A stretch of 64,000 bases of DNA from Verrucomicrobiota bacterium (lineage in GTDB: Bacteria > Verrucomicrobiota > Lentisphaeria > JABSQK01 > JAJFLO01): positions 1 through 64,000 of the forward strand of contig JAJFLQ010000053.1 in NCBI GenBank assembly GCA_021772615.1, in the 5' to 3' direction. The stretch's first letter is position 1. Each line of letters starts with the position of its first letter. The notes below the pieces were generated by a model. The model did not search any database. It worked only from the letters and a program-made list of their open reading frames with translations, and was not told the origin of the DNA. This document shows positions 1 through 9,061 of this stretch, piece by piece. Position numbers and translations under genes: made by a program.

Positions 1-229
1 CGTCTCACAGAGACGTGGCTACACGCTGCCGCTTCCACCAGCGTTTGGCGTACAGACTTTTGACGTGTAGCTGCAAGCGACGTTGGTTTCGGGGTGTAGG
101 CGACCGCTTTACAGTTACTCGGCCGGGTAACCTCAAAATCTTCGCGAACTGTAAAACGGTCGCCTACACCCCGGACGCGGCAGGTTTAAAAAATGGGCGT
201 TCAACCTTACAGCTCTGTCGAACTCTGGT
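1..229. other. Non-coding, hairpin-rich left edge
   Basis: I see no credible gene here. The stretch is full of dyad symmetry: a 6-bp stem at 1-15 (CGTCTC/GAGACG), an 8-bp pair GCTACACG near 19-26 with CGTGTAGC near 64-71, and the long inverted repeat at 91-172 listed separately. Short open frames across it have no recognisable protein features. It lies downstream of the degenerate recD2 tail. Confidence 0.6.
91..172. repeat. 26-bp near-perfect inverted repeat
   Basis: The left arm is 91-116 and the right arm 147-172. The reverse complement of the right arm matches the left arm at 25 of 26 positions (the single difference is C versus T at arm position 17). The loop is 30 bases. There is no T-run after either arm, so this is not a standard intrinsic terminator. 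It could be a fold-back mobile element end, a recombination site or a structured RNA. No transposase is visible nearby. Confidence 0.8.
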
Positions 230-481
230 CTGCAGTCGACTCGTGAGGCAGGAGCAGCGTGGCGATACACGGTAGTTGCTGACGGCGATCGATAGGGCTT
301 TGGTCGACCCGATCACGATGAGCAGGCGTGGCGCACGCGTCATGCCGGTGTAGTTACGGCTGCGGCGAAGCTTGACCACCTGTTCTCCATTTCTCGTGCC
401 TCCCGCGACGATCCTCAAGGCCGGACGGGTTGCCGGCGATTGTTGCGCTTTGCCATCGTTATCGAGAGCAGCGGCGCGTCA
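164..481 (-). pseudogene. Degenerate copy of the 3' end of recD2
   Basis: Read on the minus strand, this frame is open from 481 to 164. Around 230-372 it encodes a peptide almost identical to the last ~47 residues of the intact RecD2 at 2183-4399; shared pieces are LRRS, MTRA and IGSTKALSIAVSNYRVSP. Upstream of that block the frame is unlike RecD2, and no helicase motifs precede it, so it cannot be functional. Its end runs about 35 codons past the RecD2 stop. By eye the DNA block (230-372) is about 86% identical to 2192-2333, with many of the changes transitions at third codon positions. That suggests a diverged allele or xenolog rather than a fresh tandem duplication. Confidence 0.75.
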
Positions 482-491
482 TGTGGCAGGA

Positions 492-1427
492 TCAATCGGG
501 CTTGCGGCCTGTAATGATGTAATAACCGAATTGGTGCCGGGCCAGCCCCAGGACAATGCCGAGCAGCGGCGCCAGCACATTGTGCCATCGCTCTCTTGTC
601 AGGTGTTTCCTCGACCGGATCAGATCACAGGTGAAGAACCGAATTACCTTCAATGGGATATGCAAGACCGATGGCGCGATGCGGTAAGATGCGTCCTCGA
701 TGTGGACATCGTCGAATCCCGCCCGACGCAGGCCCTCGGCAAACCCACCAAGCTCGGCAAATGTATCCAGCGCCCAACACGTGCAGATCTCACGGTACAC
801 GCAGCCGAGAATCCCGGTGGTCGGCGCCGGTTTTTTCAAAAATCCGTCAACAACAACAAACCGTCTGCCGGGTTTCAACAGCCGAAAAATCTCCCGCATC
901 AAATCAATCTTGTCGATTCCGGGGGCGTAGCACGCACTTTCAAGGGCGAATATGCCGTCAAAAGACTTAGCGGCGGCCGGCACGTCCAGATAGTCTGCGT
1001 GCTGGTAGTGGGCACGCGATTCCAGGTCTGGTGGAGTGAGCGCACGTGCCCTTTGGATTTGACTCTTGACGATAGTCACACCCGTTATCGATGCGTCGCA
1101 AAAGCGCCGGGCGGCGTGGCGCATGGACGCGCCGACACCGCATCCCATATCGAGTAGCGTGGCGTTCTGCACGCTTCCCAGGTCGAGTCGGTCAAGGACT
1201 TCATCGTTCATTCGATCGAGCATGTCCTCGAGTTTGAACGGGTTGACTCCAGCACGATAATAGCCGAAGTGCATATTGAATTTTCGGCTCCACGTAGCGT
1301 AGTCTGCACCGGCCTCGTCATAGTAGGTGTCGATCTTGTCTCTGTGGCGAACGGGCGCACCTATCTGTTCCATGGCAGGAATGACCGGCACGGCCGTGCC
1401 GAATTGATTTCTATTGGCAATCGCCAT
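492..1427 (-). CDS. SAM-dependent methyltransferase (class I)
   Basis: A 311-residue class I (Rossmann-fold) methyltransferase. SAM motif I is LLDMGCGVGASM at about residues 91-102. The acidic end of strand 2 is replaced by GVTIVKSQ, and a post-motif FDGIFALESACYAPG follows, as in the tocopherol/sterol/sarcosine methyltransferase group. An HFGYY motif near residue 53 also fits that group. The C-terminal ~60 residues are hydrophobic (PLLGIVLGLA), so membrane association is possible. The substrate cannot be read from sequence. The gene is preceded by an operator-like palindrome at 1476-1495 and by a GbsR/MarR-type regulator on the same strand, so the pair probably forms a self-regulated cassette. 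Confidence 0.85.
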   Translation of the reverse strand: MAIANRNQFGTAVPVIPAMEQIGAPVRHRDKIDTYYDEAGADYATWSRKFNMHFGYYRAGVNPFKLEDMLDRMNDEVLDRLDLGSVQNATLLDMGCGVGASMRHAARRFCDASITGVTIVKSQIQRARALTPPDLESRAHYQHADYLDVPAAAKSFDGIFALESACYAPGIDKIDLMREIFRLLKPGRRFVVVDGFLKKPAPTTGILGCVYREICTCWALDTFAELGGFAEGLRRAGFDDVHIEDASYRIAPSVLHIPLKVIRFFTCDLIRSRKHLTRERWHNVLAPLLGIVLGLARHQFGYYIITGRKPD

Positions 1428-1475
1428 CTCTTGTATCTCCCTAAGGCCCCGAATAGAACCGGGGATAATTCATTT

Positions 1476-1495
1476 ATTTCTGTAATAACAGAAGT
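1476..1495. promoter_or_regulatory. Operator-like palindrome upstream of the methyltransferase gene
   Basis: ATTTCTG-N6-CAGAAGT. It matches the palindrome at 2095-2114 (ATTTCTG-N6-CAGAAAT) in half-site sequence and 6-base spacing. It lies 49 bases upstream of the methyltransferase start codon, in the 107-base gap after the regulator gene. It is most simply read as a binding site for the adjacent winged-helix regulator. Confidence 0.6.
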
Positions 1496-1534
1496 TAATA
1501 TCGCTGTTAATCGCCTCGTAGTAGGGGCGACCGG

Positions 1535-2074
1535 TTACTGTTTCGCGTCTGCCTTGCGTGGTAGGAGTGCATCGAGTCCTGAACCCATTTGTGCGAGGGC
1601 CTGCAGCGTTTCGTTTGAAAACGACTGAAGATTGTCATGCAGAATTGACATGCGTTTCAGCAGTTTCAGGAGCTGATCCAATCGCGACGCGACATCTGAT
1701 GAGAATGATTGATCCTCGGACTTTGACAAGCAGGCCTCAAGTATCGCGATAGTGGGCTCGAGTTCGCGCTTTTTCCGTTCCGCCATGATCCGCCGGCACA
1801 TGGACCAGACGTCGCGTTCCGTCGCGAAGTGATCGCGCCGGTCGCCCAGGATATGAGTGGTGGTCAGCAGGTTCCAGGTCTGTAGCTCCTTCAGGCTGTT
1901 GCTCACGTTGGAACGCGCCAATGACAGCGTGTTCGAAATCTCCTCTGCGGTGAGCGGCGTGTTTGCAACGAACAGCAGTGCATGAATCTGCGCCACGGAG
2001 CGGTTAATGCCCCACTTGGAGCCGAGTTCGCCCCAGTGCACGACAAACTGTTTGTGCGACTCCGTAAGCGTCAT
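1535..2074 (-). CDS. GbsR/MarR-type transcriptional regulator
   Basis: A 179-residue winged-helix regulator. The N-terminal block HWGELGSKWGINRSVAQIHA followed by the recognition helix region LARSNVSNSLKEL and wing HILGDRRDHF (residues ~45-85) is the signature of the GbsR branch of MarR-like proteins. The C-terminal half is a helical dimerisation region with several Leu-rich heptads. The start is supported by a GGATGGGAG ribosome-binding site just upstream of the ATG. A palindrome at 2095-2114 lies 21 bases before the start codon, and the same half-sites recur before the downstream methyltransferase gene, suggesting autorepression and control of that gene. The signal it senses is unknown. Confidence 0.88.
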   Translation of the reverse strand: MTLTESHKQFVVHWGELGSKWGINRSVAQIHALLFVANTPLTAEEISNTLSLARSNVSNSLKELQTWNLLTTTHILGDRRDHFATERDVWSMCRRIMAERKKRELEPTIAILEACLSKSEDQSFSSDVASRLDQLLKLLKRMSILHDNLQSFSNETLQALAQMGSGLDALLPRKADAKQ

Positions 2075-2094
2075 GATCTCCCATCCTTTCTTTT

Positions 2095-2114
2095 ATTTCT
2101 GATAATACAGAAAT
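2095..2114. promoter_or_regulatory. Operator-like palindrome upstream of the GbsR-type regulator gene
   Basis: ATTTCTG-ATAATA-CAGAAAT, a perfect 7+7 palindrome with a 6-base spacer, 21 bases upstream of the regulator start codon. It lies in an A/T-rich stretch that likely holds the promoter. A second copy sits at 1476-1495 before the methyltransferase gene. Confidence 0.65.
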
Positions 2115-2182
2115 TTATGACATAATGCAAGCTTAAAGTTGAATAGGAGACGGGCAGTCCGATGTCGATAATTTTTCGCCGG

Positions 2183-4399
2183 TTACAATGCCTGCAGTCG
2201 ACTCGCGAGGCAGGAGTAGCGCGGCGATACGCGGTAGTTGCTGACGGCGATCGACAGGGCCTTGGTCGATCCGATCATGATGAGCAGGCGCGCCGCGCGT
2301 GTCATGGCGGTGTAAATCAGGCTCCGACGCAGCATGACGGCGTGCTGCATCATCACCGGGATGATCACGGCCGGGAATTCGCTGCCCTGCGCCTTGTGGA
2401 TGGTCGCAGCGTAAGCCAGGCGTATCTGGTCTGCTTCGTCCATCCCGTAGGTGGCGACACCGGTATCGAATTGTACCTGGAATGTTCCGGCTTCCTCGTC
2501 GATATGGTGTACGACGCCGAGATCGCCGTTAAAAACGTTGAGGTCGTAGTTGTTTGTGATTTGCATGACACGGTCGTTTTCACGAATCCGCGTGTCGCCG
2601 AATGTCTGTATCTCCGGTCCGGATGTTCCGGGATTGATGACCGCCTGCAATGCGCGATTTAGATTCGTTGTGCCGCACTGACCCCGATTCATTGGCGTCA
2701 GGACTTGGATGTCGGCGCGGGCCGATAGCTTAAAGCGCGTAGGAATGCGATCACGCACCATGCGGCAGATGGTGCTGATCGCGGCGTCGGGATCCGCCTG
2801 TTCGATCCAGTAGAAATCCGCGAGGTCGTCACCGTGGTGCTGCAATGCCGGCATTGCGCCGCTGTTCACCCTGTGGGCGTTGGTGATGATGCGGCTGTTA
2901 TGCGACTGACGGTAGACCTGCGTGAGATGGGTAACGGAAAACAGGTCGCATGCGATCAGGTCATGAAGGAGATTTCCAGGACCGATCGAGGGCAACTGGT
3001 CCTTGTCGCCGATCAACACGATGTGCGCCTTCTCCGGCAGTGCGGCGACGAGGCTGCAGGCCAGCACAATATCGAGCATCGAGACTTCGTCGACGATCAC
3101 CAGGTCTGCGGTGAGTGTATGGTCTGCGGTGTAGACGAAGTGTTGTCGCTCGGGGTCCCATTTGAGCAGGCGGTGGATGGTCTGCGCATGATGACCGCTG
3201 GATTCGCCCAGACGCTTGGCAGCGCGTCCGGTGGGGGCGGTGAGGGCTAGTTTCATGCCTCGGTGGCGGGCTGCGGCCACGATCTGACGCGTGGCGGTAG
3301 TCTTCCCGACGCCGGGACCACCTGTGATAATACTTACCGTGTGCTCAAACGCGCGCGTCACCGCCTGGCGTTGATCGCCGTTGAGATTCGCAAAGTCAGA
3401 GTCGTGCAAGTCGGCCGGATCGCCGGCCGCTGCTGCGACGTCCCCTATTCTGGCGCGCAGCAATTGGGCAAGTCGCCGCTCGGCACTGTGAAGTGTCGCG
3501 GTGTAAACGACAGGCCCGCCTGTATCGTGCCGCTGCTCCCGGATGGCGGCGCCGTCTGCGATGGCGCGTTCCAATCCAAGGGCAGCGATTTCGGGCGAGA
3601 CAGAAAGGATCGAAGCGGCTTTCTCCAACAGACCCGACTCCGGATAACAGGTGTGGCCACTCCGTTCCGAAAGTTGCCGTAACACATAGATGATACCGGA
3701 GCCGAGCCGATAGGGGTTGTCCTGCGCAATATTGAGCCGGCCGGCGATAGCATCGGCCATACGAAAGCCAATGCCCTTTACATCGCTGGCGAGACGGTAA
3801 GGATTCTCGGACACGATGTCGGTCGCGTCGTCGCCGTAGCGCTTGAAGAGCCGATTGCAGTATGCCGCCGAGATCCCGAGGCCCTGGAGAAACACGTAGC
3901 TGTCACGGCGCTTGGAACGGGTCGTCCAGGCATTACGTATGCCGTCCAGCTTCTTGCGACCGAGGCCGGGTACCTCCGTGAGACGCGATGAATAATGGTC
4001 CAGAATTTGCAGGGTGTCGCGGCCGAATTTTTCTACAATCCGGCCGGCGAGCTTCGGCCCGACTCCCGGCAGCACACCGCTGGCCAGGTACCGCCGGATG
4101 CCATCTTCGGTAGTCGGCAGGATCTCTTTGAACGCATTGACGCGAAATCTGCGGCCAAAGGTCTTGTGTTGGTCCCACACGCCTTTCGCCGTGATTTCCT
4201 GACCTTCACATACCGACGCCAGTGGTCCGAGAAGGACATGAAAATTGTCACTATGGTCGCGGATGCGGACGATCGCGAACTGGCCATCTTCGGCGGTAAA
4301 GATCTTGCTTACCACTTCGCCGTTCAAGTCCGCGCCGGTGAGTGCGCCTGATCGATTCTCCTCGTCAGGCGAATCGTTGAATGCGAGTTCTCCTTCCAT
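2183..4399 (-). CDS. recD2: RecD2-type ATP-dependent DNA helicase
   Basis: A 738-residue SF1B 5'-3' DNA helicase of the RecD2 group, which acts in DNA repair without RecBC. An N-terminal OB-like region (residues ~25-90) is followed by helix-hairpin-helix segments (LPGVGPKLAGRIVEKFG, VPGLGRKKLDGI) and the helicase core. Core motifs are Walker A GGPGVGKTTATRQ (~360-372), motif Ia LTAPTGRAAKRL, Walker B LVIVDEVSMLD, motif III GDKDQLPSIGPG and the C-terminal LAYAATIHKAQGSEF. Length and domain order are normal for the family. The gene sits 50 bases after dnaE on the same strand. The last ~47 codons have a diverged second copy at 230-372 beyond the cassette. Confidence 0.95.
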   Translation of the reverse strand: MEGELAFNDSPDEENRSGALTGADLNGEVVSKIFTAEDGQFAIVRIRDHSDNFHVLLGPLASVCEGQEITAKGVWDQHKTFGRRFRVNAFKEILPTTEDGIRRYLASGVLPGVGPKLAGRIVEKFGRDTLQILDHYSSRLTEVPGLGRKKLDGIRNAWTTRSKRRDSYVFLQGLGISAAYCNRLFKRYGDDATDIVSENPYRLASDVKGIGFRMADAIAGRLNIAQDNPYRLGSGIIYVLRQLSERSGHTCYPESGLLEKAASILSVSPEIAALGLERAIADGAAIREQRHDTGGPVVYTATLHSAERRLAQLLRARIGDVAAAAGDPADLHDSDFANLNGDQRQAVTRAFEHTVSIITGGPGVGKTTATRQIVAAARHRGMKLALTAPTGRAAKRLGESSGHHAQTIHRLLKWDPERQHFVYTADHTLTADLVIVDEVSMLDIVLACSLVAALPEKAHIVLIGDKDQLPSIGPGNLLHDLIACDLFSVTHLTQVYRQSHNSRIITNAHRVNSGAMPALQHHGDDLADFYWIEQADPDAAISTICRMVRDRIPTRFKLSARADIQVLTPMNRGQCGTTNLNRALQAVINPGTSGPEIQTFGDTRIRENDRVMQITNNYDLNVFNGDLGVVHHIDEEAGTFQVQFDTGVATYGMDEADQIRLAYAATIHKAQGSEFPAVIIPVMMQHAVMLRRSLIYTAMTRAARLLIMIGSTKALSIAVSNYRVSPRYSCLASRLQAL
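2192..2333. repeat. Direct repeat shared with 230-372 (recD2 tail)
   Basis: This segment inside the 3' end of recD2 aligns with 230-372 in the same orientation with about 20 mismatches over about 143 bases by hand count. The two copies bracket the methyltransferase/regulator cassette. Confidence 0.8.
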
Positions 4400-4449
4400 G
4401 CTGCTCCGTAACGTAGGGCTTCAACGGGCCGGGCACGGCGCCAATTTGC

Positions 4450-7400
4450 TCATTTTGCGTGCGCAGCGGACTTGCGGTCGAATGATTCCCACGGCCGCTT
4501 TTCGCGGACCGGCAAGGTCTTGTCCGTCTTGACCAACACCGCTTCAGATCCGAAAATGTCCTCGATGGCGGCCTCGAATTCGGATGTGAACGTGATGAAA
4601 TAGGTCTTGTTGGTCCGTACAAAGGCCAACTCGCCGCCGGCACAATAGATCGTCAGGACTACGGTTGTTTCACCGGGGTGAGCTTGCAGGACCTTACGCA
4701 AACTTTCCAGTTGCTGTTCGGAGGACTCCGACTCCTGAATTCGTATATGAATCTCTTGGGTAAAACGTGTTCGTGCCTCGCGTATCGGGCACAAATCCGC
4801 AGCGATGATCTTGGGTTGATCCTCACCGTCGCGCAGCGATACAAAGCCGTTTACAAGCACCAAAGCATCGTCCTGAATCGCGCCTGCGTGTTGCGCATAC
4901 ACATCCGCGTAGGCCAGACATTCAATCGCGCCGTCGAAGTCCTCAAGGGTCATGATAGCCCACGGACTTCCATCCTTCTTCGAAAACCGCAGTTTCAGCG
5001 TCGAGATAATACCGCCCACGCGTACGCCGGCGTGGTCCGGCAGGCCGGTCACCGACGGGACCTTATGGAGCGCATACGTGCGAATGACCGATTTGAATTC
5101 ATCCAGTGGATGGCCGGTGACATAAAAGCCGAGGAGGTCTTTCTCCTGCTTCAACAGCGTTTCCTGATCCCATTCCGGGATGTCTGGAATGACGATCGCG
5201 GTGTTGCCGGACTGGCTCTCGTCGGCGTGATCGAGAAGATCGAAAAAATTTTCCTGACCACGCTCGCGATCGCGGATGGACGTTTGTGCACGAAGAATGA
5301 CATCTTCGATAATATGGAACAGTTGAGACCGTTTCAATTTCATGTTGTCGAAGGCGCCGCACTGCGTGAGGTTCTCCAGAATTCGCCGGTTCACGGTGGC
5401 GCCGACGCGGTCGCAAAAATCATAGAGTGTCGAGAAGTCGCCGTCCTCGCGCGTCGAGAGAATGGCCTTTGCAGCTGCAGCGCCGACGCCCTTGATCGCC
5501 GCGAGGCCAAAGCGTATCGATGTGCTGTCGACGGTGAAATTCAGGAAACTGCGATTCACATCGGGAGGCAGCACGTCGATTCCCATGTCCCGGCATTCAG
5601 CGATCAGAAACGACACGCGTTCCGCGGAGTGCATTTCATTGGACAGATTCGCACACATGAATTCAACCGGAAAATTCGCCTTGAGATATGCCGTGTTGTA
5701 GGCAATCACACCGTAGGCGGCACTATGGGATTTGTTGAACCCGTAGCCGGCGAATAACTGAATTTTGTCGAAGATTTTCTTCGCGGTCTTGGCAGGTATG
5801 CCTTTTTCCCGGCTTCCCGCCTCGAATTTCTCAAACAGCGACTTCATCTCTTCTTCTTTTTTCTTGCCCATTGCCCGTCGTAGGATATCTGCCTGCGCGA
5901 GCGTGAAACCGGCTACCGTCTGTACCACCTGCATCACCTGTTCCTGGTACAGCATGATGCCATATGTCTCTTCCAGAATCGGCTTCATCTCTGGTACGTC
6001 GTATTCGACCTTTTTCCGGCCCATCTTGCGGGCAATGAACTCGTCGAGAAACTGCATCGGGCCGGGTCTGTACAGGGCGATAAGGGCGATTATATCTTCA
6101 ATTCTGCGTACACCGAATCGCCGGCACAGATCGCGCATACCCGACGACTCCAGCTGAAAAACCGAGACCGTATTGCCCGCGTTCACCAACTCGAATGTCG
6201 GCTCGTCGTCGAGCGGGATTGTCGCTGGATCGATTGTGCGCTGTTGTGTGCGCGCCAGGATATCGCAGGTGTCTTGAATGATGGTCAACGTGCGGAGGCC
6301 AAGAAAATCCAGTTTCAACAATCCCAACGCCTCGCATGGCGCCGCCGGGTATTGGGTGATCACTTCGTTGCCCTGGCCGCGTGCCAGGGGTACCAGATTG
6401 GTCAACGGCTGATCGCCGATGATGACACCGGCAGCGTGGATGCTCATGTTTCGGTTCAGTCCTTCCAGGGGGAATGACTGTGTGATGATCTCGTCGACCC
6501 AGGCTTCCTCGTCTCGCAATTTCTTGAGTTCCTTGACCTCGTCGAGGGCCTTATCGAGTGTCATTTTGGGATCGGCCGGGATGAGTTTGGTTAGACGAAT
6601 GCCTTCTTCGAATGATCGGCCGAGTGCGCGGGTCACGTCTTTTATGACGGCCTTGGCTTTGAGCGTTCCGAAGGTGCCGATCTGTGCGACGCTGTCGCTA
6701 CCGTATTTCTCGCGAACGTACTCAATCACCTCGCACCGCCGTCGTTCGCACAGGTCGATGTCGAAGTCCGGCGGGCTTACGCGGTCGGGATTTAAAAACC
6801 GCTCGAACAGGAGGTTGTAACGCAGCGGGTCGATATCTGTGATGCCAAGCAGGTACGCGACCAGGCTGCCGGCCCCGCTGCCGCGTCCAGGGCCCACGGG
6901 AATGCTCTTACTGCGGGCGAAATGAAGAAAATCCCAAACGACCAGGAAGTAGCTCGAGAACCCCATTTTGTCGATCACTCCGATCTCATAATTCATGCGT
7001 TCGATCAGCTCCGCGTTGCCATTCTGCCTGGCAGCCTCGACGGATTCGACGCCGTAGCGTCGGGTCAGGCCGAGATGACATTGCCTTGTGAGATAGGATT
7101 TACGGTCGCTGTTGTCCGGCGGTTCGTAGACAGGGTAGTGATTCACAGAGTGTAGATCGAGTGATACATTGCATTTTTCCATTACCTCCATGGTGTTGCG
7201 CAATGCCTCAGGGGTTTCCTTAAAGAGCGCGGCCATTTCATCCTTGTTTTTCAGGTAGAATTCGTCCGATGGAAATTTCAGACGCCCCTGGTCGTGGACC
7301 GTACGTTGGGTACCTATACAAAGCAGCACATCATGCGCTCGGGCGTGATCGCGTGTGAGGTAATGGGTGTCGTTCGTCGCGATTAGCGGGACATCGTATG

Positions 7401-7992
7401 CCTTGCTTAACTGGATCAGGTCGCGATTTACCCGCTGCTGCTCATCCATGCCGTGGTCCTGCAGCTCCAGGTAGAAATTGTCCTTGCCGAGAATGTCCAG
7501 ATACTCGCTCAGGGACTGCTTCGCGCTGTCCATGTCGCCCTTAAGCAGAAAGGCGGGAATCTCACCGCCGATACAGGAACTGGTGCCGAGAAGGCCTTCC
7601 CGGTGTCGATGCAGGATCTCTTTGTCTATCCGTGGTTTGAAGTAGAATCCTTCGAGATAGGCGGCACTGTTCAATCGGCAGAGGTTGCGATACCCCTCGA
7701 TATTGGTGGCGTACAGGATCTGGTGATAACCCTTGTGGTGCGGATGGTTCTGATTCCGAATGTGGCGGTCTTGCGGGGCCAGATAGAATTCACATCCGAG
7801 GATCGGCTTGATGCCGTTGCGCGTCATCGTCGTATAAAACTCGATCGCGCCGCAGAGATTGCCGTGGTCAGTGAGCGCCATAGCCGGCATGTCGAAGCGC
7901 TTCGCCATCTCCGCAAGTTTCTTGATCTTGCATGCGCCGTCGAGCATGCTGTAATCGGAGTGAATGTGAAGGTGTACGAAGTCTGTGGCCAT
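4450..7992 (-). CDS. dnaE: DNA polymerase III alpha subunit
   Basis: A 1180-residue replicative polymerase of the DnaE1 type. The PHP domain is at the N terminus ([32 protein letters not shown]). The palm has the catalytic [12 protein letters not shown], followed by finger and thumb regions, a tandem HhH region near [15 protein letters not shown], and a C-terminal OB fold ([20 protein letters not shown]). I chose the ATG at 7992 because the protein then starts at [11 protein letters not shown] as in other DnaE proteins. An in-frame upstream extension exists but overlaps the preceding gene and has no family similarity. No good Shine-Dalgarno is visible, so translation may be coupled to the upstream PTS gene that ends 43 bases earlier. 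Confidence 0.97.
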   Translation of the reverse strand: MATDFVHLHIHSDYSMLDGACKIKKLAEMAKRFDMPAMALTDHGNLCGAIEFYTTMTRNGIKPILGCEFYLAPQDRHIRNQNHPHHKGYHQILYATNIEGYRNLCRLNSAAYLEGFYFKPRIDKEILHRHREGLLGTSSCIGGEIPAFLLKGDMDSAKQSLSEYLDILGKDNFYLELQDHGMDEQQRVNRDLIQLSKAYDVPLIATNDTHYLTRDHARAHDVLLCIGTQRTVHDQGRLKFPSDEFYLKNKDEMAALFKETPEALRNTMEVMEKCNVSLDLHSVNHYPVYEPPDNSDRKSYLTRQCHLGLTRRYGVESVEAARQNGNAELIERMNYEIGVIDKMGFSSYFLVVWDFLHFARSKSIPVGPGRGSGAGSLVAYLLGITDIDPLRYNLLFERFLNPDRVSPPDFDIDLCERRRCEVIEYVREKYGSDSVAQIGTFGTLKAKAVIKDVTRALGRSFEEGIRLTKLIPADPKMTLDKALDEVKELKKLRDEEAWVDEIITQSFPLEGLNRNMSIHAAGVIIGDQPLTNLVPLARGQGNEVITQYPAAPCEALGLLKLDFLGLRTLTIIQDTCDILARTQQRTIDPATIPLDDEPTFELVNAGNTVSVFQLESSGMRDLCRRFGVRRIEDIIALIALYRPGPMQFLDEFIARKMGRKKVEYDVPEMKPILEETYGIMLYQEQVMQVVQTVAGFTLAQADILRRAMGKKKEEEMKSLFEKFEAGSREKGIPAKTAKKIFDKIQLFAGYGFNKSHSAAYGVIAYNTAYLKANFPVEFMCANLSNEMHSAERVSFLIAECRDMGIDVLPPDVNRSFLNFTVDSTSIRFGLAAIKGVGAAAAKAILSTREDGDFSTLYDFCDRVGATVNRRILENLTQCGAFDNMKLKRSQLFHIIEDVILRAQTSIRDRERGQENFFDLLDHADESQSGNTAIVIPDIPEWDQETLLKQEKDLLGFYVTGHPLDEFKSVIRTYALHKVPSVTGLPDHAGVRVGGIISTLKLRFSKKDGSPWAIMTLEDFDGAIECLAYADVYAQHAGAIQDDALVLVNGFVSLRDGEDQPKIIAADLCPIREARTRFTQEIHIRIQESESSEQQLESLRKVLQAHPGETTVVLTIYCAGGELAFVRTNKTYFITFTSEFEAAIEDIFGSEAVLVKTDKTLPVREKRPWESFDRKSAAHAK

Positions 7993-8035
7993 GAGAGGAG
8001 CGCGTCGCGGTCTGGAAATTACCGAAATCGGCAGT

Positions 8036-8485
8036 TCAGCCATTCTCCTTGAGAAGCTTGAATAGAGATGATGTGTTGTCGCTCGAAAACAACTGATTGC
8101 GAAAGTCTTCATTGCGCACCAGCCACGAAATGCGGGACAGTATTTTGAGATACTCGCCAGGCTTGTCATTAACGGCGATCATGAATATCAGTCGAACGGG
8201 CATGCCGTCGGGCGTCGTGAATTCAATGCCCTCGGCAGAGCGGCCAACGACAATGATAATATCAGCCAGGCCGTCAACGCGTGCGTGCGGGATCGCGACG
8301 CCCATGCCCATCGCCGTGGTCGCCTGTGATTCGCGGAGTAACACTTTGTCGAAAAAGGCATCGGTGTCCGGTAACAGATTCGTCCTGGAGACAGCGTCTT
8401 TAAGTTGTGTTAGAACGTCTATTTTATCCGTGCCGTTAAGGTCTATTACCAAATCTTCGCGGATGTATGTTGCGATTTCGTGCAT
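8036..8485 (-). CDS. PTS IIA domain protein (mannitol/fructose or PtsN type)
   Basis: A 149-residue single-domain phosphotransferase-system IIA protein of the fructose/nitrogen class. The phosphorylated histidine lies in [11 protein letters not shown], and the [14 protein letters not shown] segment before it is typical. No IIB or IIC partner is in the window, so a regulatory PtsN-like role is as likely as sugar transport. I prefer the ATG at 8485, which places [14 protein letters not shown] at the N terminus as in PtsN proteins. A GTG at 8512 would add nine residues. The gene precedes dnaE on the same strand with a 43-base gap, which is an unusual neighbour for either gene. Confidence 0.88.
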   Translation of the reverse strand: MHEIATYIREDLVIDLNGTDKIDVLTQLKDAVSRTNLLPDTDAFFDKVLLRESQATTAMGMGVAIPHARVDGLADIIIVVGRSAEGIEFTTPDGMPVRLIFMIAVNDKPGEYLKILSRISWLVRNEDFRNQLFSSDNTSSLFKLLKENG

Positions 8486-9061
8486 TGGATTGTTCCCATT
8501 GTTATTGATCACGTTAAGCCCGATAAACTAATCCGTTCGTAGCTAATATCCATCGCAGGGCCTGGATTCTTTCGGTGAAGACGCGTTGTGGCATCGGGGA
8601 GCCGAGTGTCACCGTTGGGATAGACATCGAGTCTGATCAAACCTGGCCATTTTCGTGATCTTAAGATCGGGCAAGGCATTGCATAGTGGGCAAACGGCCT
8701 CGTGAGCCGCCCGGCGGCCGCAGCGGTTGGGCTATGGCTTTGTGCGGGGCCTTCGGCGGCCACGGCCGTCTGCCCTCCAAGCCGGTTGGTGCGACAATCC
8801 GACTCAGGCCGGGCAAGCGGCCTGCACGTCGATTCACGTAAACAGACGCATACGTGCCGGTCGCTCTTGCAGATGATAGGGATATTGCCGGCTGCGTCGA
8901 AATCGCCACAACATTTCCTGGAACTGGAAGGGCTCTACGAATCAACGCGGAGATCGGACGATCACGCGTATGCGCGCGGGTATGAGTGGGTGTTGCGTGC
9001 ACGGCAACGCCGGTGCACGGATCGATTTACTGATTCAGGCCGATGTTTTGAACGGACGCTA
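8486..9061. other. Intergenic stretch with a GC-rich stem-loop
   Basis: I see no convincing gene in these 576 bases. A GC-rich imperfect stem-loop spans 8688-8775: the outer arms GGGCAAACGGCC (8688-8699) and GGCCGTCTGCCC (8764-8775) pair at 11 of 12 positions, with an inner GCCGCC/GGCGGC stem. No T-run follows on either strand, so terminator function for the upstream TLKIK gene is only a possibility. The promoter for the PTS gene is probably in the left part. Confidence 0.5.

Noticed and set aside
372..1157. Long plus-strand open frame opposite the methyltransferase gene
   Set aside because: No family features, and it lies antisense to a well-supported methyltransferase with SAM motifs.
4678..5757. 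359-codon plus-strand frame inside dnaE
   Set aside because: Shadow of dnaE, whose minus-strand frame carries all polymerase motifs.
7993..8169. N-terminal extension of DnaE
   Set aside because: In-frame but overlaps the PTS gene and lacks similarity to DnaE; the PHP-domain start at 7992 is normal.
8509..9002. Small minus-strand frames in the 8.5-9.0 kb gap
   Set aside because: No ribosome-binding site, no family features, Arg/Pro-rich composition expected from G/C-rich non-coding DNA.
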